Positions 36,610 to 46,241 are shown, numbered from the stretch's first letter. The stretch: 64,000 nucleotides of DNA from Hydrogenovibrio sp. SC-1 (GCF_002848135.1 NZ_PKGB01000005.1:94751-158750); one strand, 5' to 3'. Notes: generated by a model not told the origin, from the sequence alone. A program made the numbers and translations.

Positions 36610-37731
36610 ATGACACCCATTACCAAAAAAATTGGAGTCTTGGGAGCAGGACAGTTAGGTCGTATGCTGGCCATTTCAGGCTACCCATTGGGACAACAGT
36701 TCGCCTTTTTAGCTCAATCCGCAGAGGAGCCAGCGGCTACGCTCGGACAATTAATTTTGGCGGAAACAGCGGATGACCAGAATGCTGTCAAGGCGTTGGA
36801 AGGTTTCGCCGATGTCATTACCTATGAAAGTGAAAATACCTCAGTGGCATGGGTGCGCGAAATGGCGAAAACCACACCGGTTTACCCAGCAGAGAAATCG
36901 TTATTTCATGCGCAACATCGTGGGCGTGAAAAGGCGTTATTCGACCAGCTATCGATTCCTTGTGCTCCCTATCAGGTTGTCGATTCTATCGAGTCGCTAA
37001 CTCAAGCCGTGGAAGAATTAGGGTTGCCGGCTGTATTGAAAACCACCACGGAAGGCTATGATGGCAAGGGCCAGTTTTTACTCAAGGAAACAAGTCAAAT
37101 TGCCCAGGCCTGGCAGGAAATTGGTGGCCGAGAACTGATTTTAGAAGGTTTTATTGAATTCAGCCGTGAGTTGTCAATTGTTGCTGTACGCAATGCACAA
37201 AACGAACATGTTTATTACCCGCTGGTGCAAAATGTCCATGAAGATGGCATCCTACGTTATACAATCGCGCCAGCGCGTCAAATATCTGACGAAATTCAAA
37301 CCCAAGCCGAAGCTTATATGAAGGCACTGCTCGATGAGCTAGATCATGTTGGGGTTTTGACGCTGGAGCTGTTTGAAACCCTTGATGGTCTGGTTGCCAA
37401 TGAAATGGCACCCCGTGTTCATAATTCAGGACACTGGACGATAGAAGGAGCACACACTAGTCAGTTCGAGAACCATGTGCGTGCGATCAGTGGGTTGCCT
37501 TTGGGCGATACCACGCCGCGTCAACCGCTGGCCGCCATGGTGAATATTATTGGAGAAACTGGGCCGGTGGATCAGGTTTTAACCATGCCGCATGCGCATT
37601 TGCATTTGTATGATAAAGCGGAAAGAGCGGGTCGTAAGTTAGGACATATTACCGTTTTGGCGAGTGATGAAACGGAGCTCTTTTCTCTCATGAATGCATT
37701 AAAAGCCTTTTTACCGGTTGCAGACGCTTAG
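36610..37731 (+). CDS. purK: 5-(carboxyamino)imidazole ribonucleotide synthase PurK
   Basis: ATP-grasp enzyme of 373 residues that makes N5-CAIR from AIR, ATP and bicarbonate. It shows GVLGAGQLGRMLAISGYPLG, ITYESENTSVAWV, VLKTTTEGYDGKGQFLL, ELSIVAVRN and NEMAPRVHNSGHWTIEGA. The ATG at 36610 has GGAAT just upstream and is preferred to the in-frame ATG at 36598. A TATAAT at 36554 may give it a weak promoter of its own inside the purE-purK gap. A CCAGGCCTGG copy at 37104 encodes AQAW. Confidence 0.95.
   Translation: MTPITKKIGVLGAGQLGRMLAISGYPLGQQFAFLAQSAEEPAATLGQLILAETADDQNAVKALEGFADVITYESENTSVAWVREMAKTTPVYPAEKSLFHAQHRGREKALFDQLSIPCAPYQVVDSIESLTQAVEELGLPAVLKTTTEGYDGKGQFLLKETSQIAQAWQEIGGRELILEGFIEFSRELSIVAVRNAQNEHVYYPLVQNVHEDGILRYTIAPARQISDEIQTQAEAYMKALLDELDHVGVLTLELFETLDGLVANEMAPRVHNSGHWTIEGAHTSQFENHVRAISGLPLGDTTPRQPLAAMVNIIGETGPVDQVLTMPHAHLHLYDKAERAGRKLGHITVLASDETELFSLMNALKAFLPVADA
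37104..37113. repeat. CCAGGCCTGG core, copy inside purK
   Basis: The core only, in frame and reading QAW, without the AT-rich arms of the intergenic copies. Confidence 0.7.
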
Positions 37732-37737
37732 ACACTT

Positions 37738-39201
37738 TTAGTCGCCATATTTTAATAATTGGCTTAGGGTTTCAATCACATCCGTTGGTAAAATGCCTGC
37801 TTGGCTTTTTTGATTGGCGAGCAGGTCACCACTATGGGCATGGCAACTCACCGCTAAACAGGCGGCATCAAATAAATTCAGTCCTTGACCAATAAAGCTG
37901 GCAAGTGCGCCCGTTAAGACATCCCCCATACCACCAACCGCCATGCCGGCATTTCCAGCTGTACACAATTCCATGTGTTGACCGTCATAGATTAAGGTGC
38001 CATTACCTTTGAGTACAATCACACCGCCATATTGATCTTGTAACTGATGAATTGCTTGAACACGATCGCCCTGGATAGTTTGGGTAGTCGTGTTTAGCAG
38101 TCTGGCAGCTTCGCCTGGGTGGGGTGTTAAAACCCAGTCATGGCGTTTTTGTGGAGATTTTGCTAGCAAGTTCAGTGCATCTGCATCGACCACCTTAGCG
38201 ATATCCACCGGAATTATCTGCTGCCAAAGTTGTTGCGCCCACTCATCCTGCCCCAAACCGGGGCCAATGGCAATGGCTTTAATGGATTCAAGCAGGGGGA
38301 CTAATTGGTGTGGTGCGTCTGCGTCATAAACCATCAGTTCCGGTTGGGCTTGGGTGATGGCTAAACAATGCTCCAGTTTGGTTAGAATTTTAACTAGGCC
38401 TGCGCCACTATTGAGGGCTGCCATGCCGGCTAACTGAATGGCGCCCATCATATTGCGATTGCCACCAATTAACAGTAGGCTGCCTTGGCTGCCTTTGTGT
38501 GCTGCCGATTTGAGTGGGGGGCGTTTTTTTAACCAGTAGTTTAATGGGTGGTTTTGAGCAATAAAAGGTTGGTCATTAAATAAATCAGGAGAAATAAACA
38601 GGTCACTGAAATAAATTTTGCCAGCGGTATCGGTCCCTTGTGCGGTGTACAGTCCAGGTTTATGGGTGATAAAGGTACAGGTGTTATTGGCTTTGATGGC
38701 CGTTCCCAATATCGCGCCCGTGTCAGCACTCAAGCCGCTGGGGATATCGATCGCTAAAACGGGTTTTTGTGCGGCATTGATTTGCTGAAACTGCTGGGCT
38801 AGCTCACCTGTAACCGGCTTATTTAAACCAATGCCAAACACAGAATCAATAATAATGTCGGCTTTTGTCAGTGCGGTTTTTGTTAAGGGGGATGTGCTTA
38901 AACCCATTGCTTGGCATTCCTGCCAGACGCTCAATGCATCGCCACGAATATGTGATGCATCACCCAATAGCACTATCTCAACCTCTAATCCTTCAATCAT
39001 CGCATATTGTGCCAACATCAAACCATCGCCACCGTTATTGCCGGTACCGGCAATAACGAGCAGATGCTTGGCTTTTGGTGCGAGATGATTGAGGGTTTTA
39101 TAGGCAAACATAGCAGCGCGTTTCATAAGCAAAATACTTGGGATTTGCGATTGTGCTAAATGGTCGAGTTGTTTGCTCTGCTGTGCGCTATAAAATTTCA
39201 T
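37738..39201 (-). CDS. nnr: Bifunctional NAD(P)H-hydrate epimerase / dehydratase
   Basis: Repairs damaged (hydrated) NADH and NADPH. It has 487 residues and two domains: an N-terminal YjeF epimerase (LLVIAGTGNNGGDGLMLAQYA, IIDSVFGIGLNKPVTGEL, IDIPSGLSADTG) and a C-terminal ribokinase-like dehydratase (GSLLLIGGNRNMMGAIQLAG, VLTPHPGEAARLL, VVLKGNGTLIYD, GNAGMAVGGMGDVLTGALAS). Both active-site regions are intact. It is convergent with purK, six bases between stops. Confidence 0.94.
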   Translation of the reverse strand: MKFYSAQQSKQLDHLAQSQIPSILLMKRAAMFAYKTLNHLAPKAKHLLVIAGTGNNGGDGLMLAQYAMIEGLEVEIVLLGDASHIRGDALSVWQECQAMGLSTSPLTKTALTKADIIIDSVFGIGLNKPVTGELAQQFQQINAAQKPVLAIDIPSGLSADTGAILGTAIKANNTCTFITHKPGLYTAQGTDTAGKIYFSDLFISPDLFNDQPFIAQNHPLNYWLKKRPPLKSAAHKGSQGSLLLIGGNRNMMGAIQLAGMAALNSGAGLVKILTKLEHCLAITQAQPELMVYDADAPHQLVPLLESIKAIAIGPGLGQDEWAQQLWQQIIPVDIAKVVDADALNLLAKSPQKRHDWVLTPHPGEAARLLNTTTQTIQGDRVQAIHQLQDQYGGVIVLKGNGTLIYDGQHMELCTAGNAGMAVGGMGDVLTGALASFIGQGLNLFDAACLAVSCHAHSGDLLANQKSQAGILPTDVIETLSQLLKYGD

Positions 39202-39217
39202 AAGCCGATTTCAAATT

Positions 39218-39985
39218 TTAGGTAAACCAAATCAGTAAGGTGATGCCAAATAGGATACGGTAAATACCAAACGCATTAAAGGTAAAGTTTTCTAGGAATT
39301 TTAGAAACAGTTTAATGGTGAGCCAAGCAAAGATAAACGCAGTCATAAAACCGACGAGGAGTGGCATCCAGCTTGAATCCGCAAAGTCCTGGTAGTGTTT
39401 GACGAGATCCAGTCCTGACGCAGCCAGTAACACGGGAAGTGCCAATAAAAACGAAAATTCGGCAGAGGTTTTACGATCAAGTCCCACAATCATGCCTCCA
39501 ATAATCGATGCGCCAGCACGGCTGGTTCCCGGAATCAAGGCAAACATTTGGGCAATCCCAATCCAAAAGGATTGCTTAATAGAAAGGTCTTCCATATCGT
39601 CTGTGCGGTGTTTACCAGGTACGTAGAGTTTTTCCATGATTAAGAATATCACCCCGCCAATGATAAATAGCCAGGCCACCGTTTCAATGGTAAAGAGTGC
39701 TTTGATATGGTCTTGTAATAAAAAACCTACGGCTGCAATCGGTAAGAATGCAATAAATACATGTCCCCAAAGTCGGCTGTGTTTGCTCGAAAACTTGTCT
39801 TGATAATGTGAAAAAATAGCAAGGATAGCAGCCACTTGAATAATGACTTCAAAGGCTTTATTTTGCTGAGTGGCTTCAACGCCTAGCCACTCGCTGGCAA
39901 TAATCAAATGGCCTGTTGAAGAAATCGGTAAAAATTCGGTCAAACCTTCAATAATGCCTAAAATAGCGGCTTGAAACAATTCCAT
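39218..39985 (-). CDS. uppP: Undecaprenyl-diphosphatase UppP (BacA)
   Basis: Inner-membrane phosphatase that recycles the undecaprenyl carrier used for peptidoglycan and gives bacitracin tolerance. It has 255 residues with about eight helices. It shows [20 protein letters not shown] with the catalytic Glu-rich motif and [18 protein letters not shown] with the phosphate-binding PGxSRSG-like loop (here PGTSRAG). AAGGA lies upstream of the ATG. It is 16 bases upstream of nnr. Confidence 0.95.
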   Translation of the reverse strand: MELFQAAILGIIEGLTEFLPISSTGHLIIASEWLGVEATQQNKAFEVIIQVAAILAIFSHYQDKFSSKHSRLWGHVFIAFLPIAAVGFLLQDHIKALFTIETVAWLFIIGGVIFLIMEKLYVPGKHRTDDMEDLSIKQSFWIGIAQMFALIPGTSRAGASIIGGMIVGLDRKTSAEFSFLLALPVLLAASGLDLVKHYQDFADSSWMPLLVGFMTAFIFAWLTIKLFLKFLENFTFNAFGIYRILFGITLLIWFT

Positions 39986-40018
39986 AAATATATTTTCCTT
40001 GTTGTGTGGTCAGTATGT

Positions 40019-41209
40019 TTAAAGCTGGTGACGCAAATCACGAAGTTGAAAGCCCGTTAATGGCAAATCAATATTTTTCGTGAGTGCAATCACTTTAAAA
40101 GTTTCTCCCATTTCATTAGGGAGGGTTAGAGTTTTAATCTGTTGGGCCAGTTTCAGCGAACTGACAACATTGTCTGGATCAGACAGTTCGGCAGACATTT
40201 CTAAAATGCCACTGCTCATTAAAAAGTGTGCTTGGGTGGTGAATCCAGCTACCTTAAAACCCACATCAAACCCAGCTTCAGCCACTTGGGTGAAATCGAC
40301 ATGGGCCGTAATGTCTTGCAGGCCTGGGTAAAAAAACGGGTCACTATGTGCTCGGTGTTGATAATGACAGCGTAAAGTTCCCATTTTGCGGGCTGGCTGA
40401 TAATACTCTTGTCGGGTATAGCCATAGTCGATGAGCAATAATGCGCCTTGATGAAGGAAATCGGCAATCGAATGTAGCCAGGGATGAATGTTGGCATTCA
40501 CCTCTGTTTCATAACCTTGCGGAGACGGAGTACCGATTTGTTTTAAAATTTGATTGCAGGTGGTTTGTAAATCTGCTTCGCTGATGGTGTGATAACTCCA
40601 TTCAAATCTGTGTTCTTCTTCGTTATACTCAACAAACCCACGAAGCGTCTGTTCTGCTTCCAGGCGCAATTTTTCAACAGGCATAGCATCCAGCACCTCG
40701 TTGGCAATAATGACTGCTGACATGGGCGCTTGCGGAAGTTGGTCCAGCCAAACGACTTTTTGTTGCAAAGACTGAGGAAGGGTTGCTAGGGTTTCAGCCT
40801 GTTTCTGTTTTAAATCGGCACTGAGCTCGATAATATAGTAGGTTTCCAAGGGGTGATTGGCTTCATCGAGTGCCAGTAAAAAATCCCTGGCTAAAGTCCC
40901 TTTCCCTGCGCCGAATTCAATCACATTGGGTTGATCCAGTTTAGTCAAGATTTGACTGGCCTGACGGGCTAAACAGCGTGCAAACAGTGGCGAAATTTCG
41001 GGCGCGGTAATAAAGTCGCCTTCGGCCCCAATTTTGGGTAAGCCGCTGGTATAGTAGCCGAGACCTGGGGTATAGAGAGCCAACTCCATAAAACGTGGAA
41101 AAGGCAAAGGGCCATGGCGCTTTAAGGTCTGGCGGATTTTTTGTGTCAGTTCAGCGCTGCGTTGCTTTAAAGGTTCTGGTGGTTCCGGAAGGGTAAACTT
41201 GGGTTTCAT
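40019..41209 (-). CDS. MidA/NDUFAF7-type SAM-dependent methyltransferase
   Basis: A 396-residue member of the DUF185 protein-arginine methyltransferase family, whose mitochondrial relative NDUFAF7 methylates a subunit of complex I. It shows FPRFMELALYTPGLGYYTSG, GDFITAPEISPLFARCLARQ, IEFGAGKGTLARD, IIANEVLDAMPVEKL, LLLIDYGYTRQEYYQP and GTLRCHYQHRAHSDPF. The substrate in bacteria is not settled; complex I is plausible. It is 33 bases upstream of uppP on the same strand. Confidence 0.88.
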   Translation of the reverse strand: MKPKFTLPEPPEPLKQRSAELTQKIRQTLKRHGPLPFPRFMELALYTPGLGYYTSGLPKIGAEGDFITAPEISPLFARCLARQASQILTKLDQPNVIEFGAGKGTLARDFLLALDEANHPLETYYIIELSADLKQKQAETLATLPQSLQQKVVWLDQLPQAPMSAVIIANEVLDAMPVEKLRLEAEQTLRGFVEYNEEEHRFEWSYHTISEADLQTTCNQILKQIGTPSPQGYETEVNANIHPWLHSIADFLHQGALLLIDYGYTRQEYYQPARKMGTLRCHYQHRAHSDPFFYPGLQDITAHVDFTQVAEAGFDVGFKVAGFTTQAHFLMSSGILEMSAELSDPDNVVSSLKLAQQIKTLTLPNEMGETFKVIALTKNIDLPLTGFQLRDLRHQL

Positions 41210-41382
41210 AGTCTTTTCAATTATGGTCGATGTGTTAGTTGCAATACATTCTTCGAGCTGAGAGAACGGTATGACTTTATTTTTAGGGTATTATATTACA
41301 GCTTGAAAGTGGTTAAGGGTGAAGTTGTTGGCAGTGTTTTTGCTTTCAGTTGATATAGAAAATGTTTTAAGGAACGAATTCG

Positions 41383-41847
41383 ATGAAACTAGGGATTAAA
41401 AAAAACCACGAAAACGAATGGTTAGTGCATATCGGCTTTGCTACGGTCAAGCTGGACCGGTTTTCTGTAGAACTGCTCAATATTACCCTTGAACATTTAA
41501 TTGCGCTGGAGCATGGTGAAACCCATTCCATTTTGCAAAGTTACATCGTCATGGGATTGAAAATTAAAGAATTGGATGCGGCCGGTATTCAATTGTTGGT
41601 TTTAGAATCCGACAACCAAGATTTACTGAAATTAATGCAGGTTGCTAATGATCAGGATTTGAATGATGCAATTATCAAAAATGCCGGTGGCATTTTGGCG
41701 CGACAATTAAAATCCGATTTTGAAAAATCTGCAATGCCAGATACGGATGTGGCAAAAGACGCCATCAAACGTATCGTAGAGACCTTGTTTAATCTTGAAA
41801 CGCAAGGAAAAATTGAATTTTACGATGAAAATAAGCGTTATATTTAG
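41383..41847 (+). CDS. Small protein with FliG C-terminal-like pattern, 1
   Basis: A 154-residue soluble protein. The C-terminal 90 residues follow the layout of the FliG C-terminal domain: LLKLMQVANDQDLNDAIIKN, then AGGILARQLKSDFEKSAM, then DVAKDAIKRIVETLFNLETQ ending GKIEF. Compare the FliG order of ALKGA, NMSKRA, REDLE, VE-AQ and IVI. The N-terminal 60 residues are beta-rich and unknown. No flagellar gene lies in the window. It is followed after eight bases by a second protein of the same length and plan. Similarity is by eye; function unknown. Confidence 0.65.
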   Translation: MKLGIKKNHENEWLVHIGFATVKLDRFSVELLNITLEHLIALEHGETHSILQSYIVMGLKIKELDAAGIQLLVLESDNQDLLKLMQVANDQDLNDAIIKNAGGILARQLKSDFEKSAMPDTDVAKDAIKRIVETLFNLETQGKIEFYDENKRYI

Positions 41848-41855
41848 AGGTTTTT

Positions 41856-42320
41856 ATGGAGATTACTGCAAAAAAAGATGAAAACGGACATTTGCTGTTG
41901 GGGTTTGATGGCGTGACTTTTGAATTGCCAGAAAATGCCATAGGGTCTTTACAAAAACTGATTGGTGGGCGTTTGGCTCAAACGGCAGGCGGCAACACCG
42001 AAAGCTTGCAGCGAAAAATCAAAACTTATCGAAATTTAGCGACCAAAATGATTGTAGTAGACGATGTCGTATTACAGTCAATTTTACCTAGAATGAAGCC
42101 AGAGCAGTTAGTCACGATGGTGCGTCTTGCTGATGGAGAGCGACTGTTTCATAAGGTGATACGGAATTTATCACGTCAAAATGGGAAACAATTTCAACAA
42201 GATTATTTAGATTTTGATCAAATTACCGAACATCAAGCCTGTGTGTATATGGAACAAATTCTCCCCTTAATTAAAGAGGCGGCTCAAATGCAAAAAAACC
42301 GCCAATTCGAGCAAGCCTGA
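41856..42320 (+). CDS. Small protein with FliG C-terminal-like pattern, 2
   Basis: A 154-residue partner of the preceding gene. After a short beta-rich start (LLGFDGVTFELP) it reads MIVVDDVVLQSILPRMKPEQ, LVTMVRLADGERLFHKVIRN, LSRQNGKQFQQDYLDF and a final helix. This has the FliG-C order of FEDI, LL-REV, ALKGA, NMSKR and EDLE. FliG-C binds the stator torque helix and FliM; whether these proteins do is unknown. The charged Lys/Asp torque residues cannot be placed with confidence. The two genes probably form one transcript from a promoter in 41210-41382. Confidence 0.65.
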   Translation: MEITAKKDENGHLLLGFDGVTFELPENAIGSLQKLIGGRLAQTAGGNTESLQRKIKTYRNLATKMIVVDDVVLQSILPRMKPEQLVTMVRLADGERLFHKVIRNLSRQNGKQFQQDYLDFDQITEHQACVYMEQILPLIKEAAQMQKNRQFEQA

Positions 42321-42340
42321 TTATTGGGTGCTTAGGTTGT

Positions 42341-42733
42341 TCATTGACTTGAGCGGCGACGATGAATTTTTAGGCCAACGGCGTTAGCGGCAATAACGGC
42401 ATGCGGTTTATTGAGGGTTAATGCTATTTCGCTGACTTTGGGATAGTGATCGAAAAGGCGCTGACAGAGTTGCTCAGCCAAGGTCTCAATGAGTTCGAAC
42501 CGACTGGCTTTCACCCACTCGATAATGTCATCACTCACCGTTTTATAGTTAACCGTATCGTTAATTGCATCAGATTGTGCTGAGTCGATCAAAGATGTGC
42601 TTAATTCAATATCAAAAATTAAGGGCTGTTCAGCCTGTTTTTCCCAATCATAAATGCCAATAATGGTGTCAACGCGCAATCCTTGAATAAACAAAATATC
42701 TGAGATAGGCCTGTCACAGGAAGATGTCGTCAT
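42341..42733 (-). CDS. folB: Dihydroneopterin aldolase
   Basis: Folate-pathway enzyme of 130 residues that cleaves dihydroneopterin. It shows LFIQGLRVDTIIGIYDWEKQ with the active-site region, QPLIFDIELSTSL, NDTVNYKTVSDDIIEWV, LIETLAEQLCQRL and the final LNKPHAVIAANAVGLKIHR with the catalytic lysine region. It is divergent from plsY, as in many gammaproteobacteria. Confidence 0.94.
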   Translation of the reverse strand: MTTSSCDRPISDILFIQGLRVDTIIGIYDWEKQAEQPLIFDIELSTSLIDSAQSDAINDTVNYKTVSDDIIEWVKASRFELIETLAEQLCQRLFDHYPKVSEIALTLNKPHAVIAANAVGLKIHRRRSSQ

Positions 42734-42824
42734 CGTTTTTTAAATCCGTAGTAGAAAGATTTCGATATTATCACAGACTCCGTTAAAATAGCGACCCAAA
42801 ATCATAATCGAAAGAGGTGTTTCA

Positions 42825-43451
42825 ATGGATTTAATGCTGATGGGGCAATGGGGCTTGGTGTTATTGGGCGCTTATTTATTAGGGTCGCTATCGTCAGCGA
42901 TTATTGTCTGTCGTCTAATGGGCTTGGCTGATCCGCGACAAGCTGGCTCAGGCAATCCAGGTGCCACCAATGTAAAACGTCTTTATGGTAGTAAGCCCGC
43001 AGCCATTACCTTATTAGGCGACCTCTTAAAAGGCTTTCTACCTGTGTTATTGGCAAATCAACTCGGGGTTGATGCGCTTTGGGTTATTTTAATTGGCTTG
43101 GCGAGTTTTTTAGGGCATTTGTATCCGGTGTTTTTTGGATTCAAAGGTGGTAAAGGGGTGGCAACCATGTTGGGTGTGATGTTCGGCTTATCCTTGCCCA
43201 TTGGACTGGCTGTTTCCGGAACCTGGTTGTTTGTCGCTAAGGCATTAAAGGTGTCATCCTTATCCGCACTGGTGGCAACCGCGTTAGCGCCATTTTATAT
43301 TTATTTGCTAACCGAAACGTCATCAGACACGGGGGCGGAAATGACTTGGATCACAGTTACCTCCTTGATGACGGTTATTCTGTTTTGGCGTCATAGAAGC
43401 AATATCGAGCGTCTTTTAAAAGGCGAAGAAAGTTTTATTAGCAAAAAATAA
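42825..43451 (+). CDS. plsY: Glycerol-3-phosphate acyltransferase PlsY
   Basis: Inner-membrane acyltransferase that uses acyl-phosphate to make lysophosphatidate. It has 208 residues, about five to seven helices, and the three PlsY motifs: LGSLSSAIIVCRLMGLADPR, GSGNPGATNVKRLYG, and GHLYPVFFGFKGGKGVATMLG. AGAGGTG stands before the ATG. Confidence 0.95.
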   Translation: MDLMLMGQWGLVLLGAYLLGSLSSAIIVCRLMGLADPRQAGSGNPGATNVKRLYGSKPAAITLLGDLLKGFLPVLLANQLGVDALWVILIGLASFLGHLYPVFFGFKGGKGVATMLGVMFGLSLPIGLAVSGTWLFVAKALKVSSLSALVATALAPFYIYLLTETSSDTGAEMTWITVTSLMTVILFWRHRSNIERLLKGEESFISKK

Positions 43452-43503
43452 TTAGCATGCTGCAGCACGTCCAGCTGATCTGGGGCGGGCTGAATTCATT
43501 TAT

Positions 43504-44076
43504 TTATGTCAGTATATTATTCTCCGCGATGATTAATAATGAGTCACCTTCCTCGAACTCTTTATAGTCATAAGTTTCGAGCAGGGTAAAATAGTTAGAA
43601 ACCACATTTAGTAGGGCTTCTCTATCATGGAATATGAACAACAGTCCTTCCATGGTAAATTCTTTATTCCCTAGCCAGAATGTATGGGCAAAGATGCCAT
43701 TAGATTTTATGACTTGCTGCTGTCGTTTTAACGAGCTTTCAAGGTGCTTTCGATTTAAATGATGCAGTACTTTGTTTGAGAAGATGCAATCGTATTTTTT
43801 ATCAGTTTCTATTAAAGCTGCATCCAGCTTTTGAAACGGAATGTCAGTAAATCTTTTTCGACATCGTGCAAGAAACTCCTCCGATAAATCAGACCCTGTC
43901 ACGTTGTATTGATTTTGAAAATACTCAATGTCGTTGCCTGGACCACACCCTAATTCTAACAATGTCGCATTTTTAGCAAGATGCCTCTCGAGAACCTCAT
44001 ATAGTTTTGTGCCATCATAATCAATGCAAATCTTTTCGTATTCATCGACTTTCAATGGATCACTATAGAACGCCAT
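43504..44076 (-). CDS. Class I SAM-dependent methyltransferase, substrate unknown
   Basis: A 190-residue soluble methyltransferase with motif I LLELGCGPGNDIEYF, motif II VTGSDLSEEFLARC and motif IV CIFSNKVLHHL. This is the small-molecule type (UbiE/Tam-like). It stands alone between plsY and tsaD on the opposite strand to plsY. It is more AT-rich than its neighbours by eye, which may mean later acquisition. No substrate can be named. Confidence 0.8.
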   Translation of the reverse strand: MAFYSDPLKVDEYEKICIDYDGTKLYEVLERHLAKNATLLELGCGPGNDIEYFQNQYNVTGSDLSEEFLARCRKRFTDIPFQKLDAALIETDKKYDCIFSNKVLHHLNRKHLESSLKRQQQVIKSNGIFAHTFWLGNKEFTMEGLLFIFHDREALLNVVSNYFTLLETYDYKEFEEGDSLLIIAENNILT

Positions 44077-44264
44077 GTATTTCTCCCAAGCGCATTTCTA
44101 TAGAATAGTGAGGCAGCCATCTGAGTGGCTATGCTTAAAAAAATATAATTCTTTTGAGTGAAGTGCACTGGGATATTAGCTTATTTTTAGGGTCGCAATT
44201 GACTCGAGCTAAAAAGTAGTGAAAGCTGTGCGGATTTTTCTAAAGAGGGCCCATGCCTGAGATA

Positions 44265-44292
44265 ATAATGCACAGGCCTGGTTGTTTTTAGG
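44265..44292. repeat. Half-decayed CCAGGCCTGG palindrome after tsaD
   Basis: ACAGGCCTGG at 44274-44283, with an intact right arm ending TTGTTTTTA and a degraded left arm. It begins in the gap and covers the region just past the tsaD stop, where a terminator is expected. The rest of the 224-base gap (44077-44300) shows nothing I can support. Confidence 0.6.
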
Positions 44293-44300
44293 GATTCGAC

Positions 44301-45356
44301 CTAGTCCGTGGGGGGTAACGACTCTAACTCCCATCTCGGCTGGCAAGCAAAGTTGAGGTCTGAGGTTTGTCCTGCGGCCAGACGTTGTGCGCCTGCATAG
44401 GCAATCATGGCGCCATTGTCGGTGCAGAATTCTAACCTTGGGTAAAAAGCTTGGCCTTGGCGACTTGTCATTAGCTCATTGAGTTTGGTACGAATGGCTT
44501 GATTCGCACTGACGCCGCCCGACACCACGAGTCGGTTTAACCCCGTTTGATCCAATGCACGCTTGCATTTAATTCTTAAGGTATCGGCAACGGCTAATTC
44601 AAAGGCCCGGCAGATATCGGCTCTGGTCTGGTCATTGTCATCGCCAGCGTCTTTCGCTTTGAGCCAAGTATTCAAGCTAAAGGTCTTCAAACCACTGAAG
44701 CTCATATCCAGGCCTGGTCGATCGACCATGGGTCTGGGAAAACGATAGCGTTCTGGATCGCCAGACAAGGCCCTTCTGGAAATTTCAGGGCCACCAGGGT
44801 AGCCCAGTCCTAACATTTTGGCAGTTTTATCGAATGCTTCGCCAGCGGCATCATCTAAAGTGTCTCCTAATCGTTGATAGCGGCCAATGCCATCAACTCG
44901 GATTAGCATGGTATGACCACCTGAAATGAGTAAGCAGACAAATGGGAATTGCGGTGGCGTATCTTCTAGCATGGGCGCAAGTAGGTGGCCTTCTAAATGA
45001 TGTACGCCCACCGCGGGAATGCGCCAGGCAAAGGCAAGGCTTCTCGCGACCGATGCGCCAGACAGTAAGGCGCCCATTAAACCGGGGCCAGCCGTGTAGG
45101 CAATGCCGCTAATGTCACCCGCATTAAGTTTGGCATCTTGAATCGTTTGTTGGATGAGGGGAATGATTCGACGAATGTGATCACGCGACGCCAGCTCAGG
45201 AACCACACCGCCATACTCAGCATGCAGTTTGATTTGACTGTATAAATTGTGTGCGAGTAAGCCTTTATCTGAATGATAAAGGGCAATGCCCGTTTCATCG
45301 CAAGAGGTTTCAATGCCAAGAGTGATTTGAGGAGAAGCAGGGGCTTTAGATTGCAT
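44301..45356 (-). CDS. tsaD: tRNA N6-adenosine threonylcarbamoyltransferase TsaD
   Basis: Transfers threonylcarbamoyl to A37 of ANN-decoding tRNAs, together with TsaB, TsaE and TsaC. It has 351 residues in the ASKHA fold: [15 protein letters not shown], metal ligands in [59 protein letters not shown] and [13 protein letters not shown]. All are intact. It is divergent from rpsU, the classical macromolecular-synthesis arrangement. Confidence 0.96.
   Translation of the reverse strand: MQSKAPASPQITLGIETSCDETGIALYHSDKGLLAHNLYSQIKLHAEYGGVVPELASRDHIRRIIPLIQQTIQDAKLNAGDISGIAYTAGPGLMGALLSGASVARSLAFAWRIPAVGVHHLEGHLLAPMLEDTPPQFPFVCLLISGGHTMLIRVDGIGRYQRLGDTLDDAAGEAFDKTAKMLGLGYPGGPEISRRALSGDPERYRFPRPMVDRPGLDMSFSGLKTFSLNTWLKAKDAGDDNDQTRADICRAFELAVADTLRIKCKRALDQTGLNRLVVSGGVSANQAIRTKLNELMTSRQGQAFYPRLEFCTDNGAMIAYAGAQRLAAGQTSDLNFACQPRWELESLPPTD
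44708..44717. repeat. CCAGGCCTGG core, copy inside tsaD
   Basis: The core falls on the conserved RPGLD motif of TsaD, so this copy may be simple coincidence of codon choice and not an inserted repeat. Confidence 0.6.
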
Positions 45357-45424
45357 GGTTTCGTAACTGTTTTTATCGTAAAGCCGAATTTTAACAAAAA
45401 CTTTAGAAAGGTCTGAAGTTTTGT

Positions 45425-45453
45425 TTGCAAAATAAAGGACTTAATTTTATAAT
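45425..45453 (+). promoter_or_regulatory. Promoter of rpsU
   Basis: TTGCAA (45425-45430), a 17-base spacer and a perfect TATAAT (45448-45453) lie 60 bases before the rpsU start. It is probably the main promoter of rpsU-yqeY. Confidence 0.7.
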
Positions 45454-45513
45454 CCACGGTTTACGATTTCCCGACGGGGAGTCAGAACAAATTTTTAACC
45501 TAAAGAGTAGATT

Positions 45514-45729
45514 ATGCCAAGCGTAAAAGTAAGAGATACTGAACCATTTGACGTAGCTTTGCGTCGTTTTAAACGTACTTGTGAAAAAGCAGGTGTATTA
45601 ACTGAATCGCGTAAACGTGAATATTATGAAAAGCCTACCTGGGCTAAGAAACGTATGAAAGCGGCAGCAGTTAAGCGTTTAGCAAAGCGTTTGTCTCGTG
45701 AAACTCGTCGTACATCACGTTTATATTAA
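45514..45729 (+). CDS. rpsU: 30S ribosomal protein S21
   Basis: A 71-residue basic ribosomal protein with the full S21 sequence pattern: [20 protein letters not shown], then [20 protein letters not shown] and an [17 protein letters not shown] tail. It is needed for recognition of ribosome-binding sites during initiation. It is the first gene of the macromolecular-synthesis cluster and is 28 bases before yqeY. Confidence 0.97.
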   Translation: MPSVKVRDTEPFDVALRRFKRTCEKAGVLTESRKREYYEKPTWAKKRMKAAAVKRLAKRLSRETRRTSRLY

Positions 45730-45757
45730 GCCAACCCCTATTAAGTAGGTTTGATCG

Positions 45758-46210
45758 ATGTCAAGTGAATTAAAAGCGCAACTCACCTCAGAAATGAAGG
45801 TGGCCATGAAAGCCAAAGAAAAGGCTCGTCTTGGCGTTATCCGATCAATGTTGGCGGCTATTAAGCAGGTTGAAATAGACTCGCAAGCAACACTGGAAGA
45901 CGATTCGGCGGTTTTAGCTATTTTAGATAAAATGCTGAAACAACGCCGTGATTCACAGCAGCAATATGAAGATGCTGGAAGACCTGAACTCGCTGAGCAA
46001 GAAGCTTATGAAATGACGGTGATTCAGGATTTTTTACCGCAACCTTTGACGGAAGCTGAAGTTGCCGATATGGTGGATGATGCGATTCAAGCTGTGTCTG
46101 CTGCTTCAATGCAAGACATGGGCAAAGTCATGGGGTTGCTAAAACCCAAAATGCAGGGTAGAGCAGATATGGCTGTTGTCAGTAAGCTGATTAAGGCAAA
46201 GTTATCTTAA
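45758..46210 (+). CDS. yqeY: GatB/YqeY domain-containing protein
   Basis: A 150-residue helical protein of the YqeY family, related to the tRNA-binding tail of GatB. It shows AMKAKEKARLGVIRSMLAAI, LDKMLKQRRDSQQQYEDAGR, IQDFLPQPLTEAEV and MGKVMGLLKPKMQGRADMAV. Its role is not firmly known. It sits between rpsU and dnaG as in many gammaproteobacteria, and a strong terminator follows it. Confidence 0.92.
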   Translation: MSSELKAQLTSEMKVAMKAKEKARLGVIRSMLAAIKQVEIDSQATLEDDSAVLAILDKMLKQRRDSQQQYEDAGRPELAEQEAYEMTVIQDFLPQPLTEAEVADMVDDAIQAVSAASMQDMGKVMGLLKPKMQGRADMAVVSKLIKAKLS

Positions 46211-46241
46211 ACGGCTAGCGAGTCGATCTCTGGAAATTGCT

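Noticed and set aside
44708..44717. The CCAGGCCTGG in tsaD as an inserted repeat
   Set aside because: It codes for the conserved RPGLD motif of TsaD, so insertion is unlikely; counted as a motif match only.
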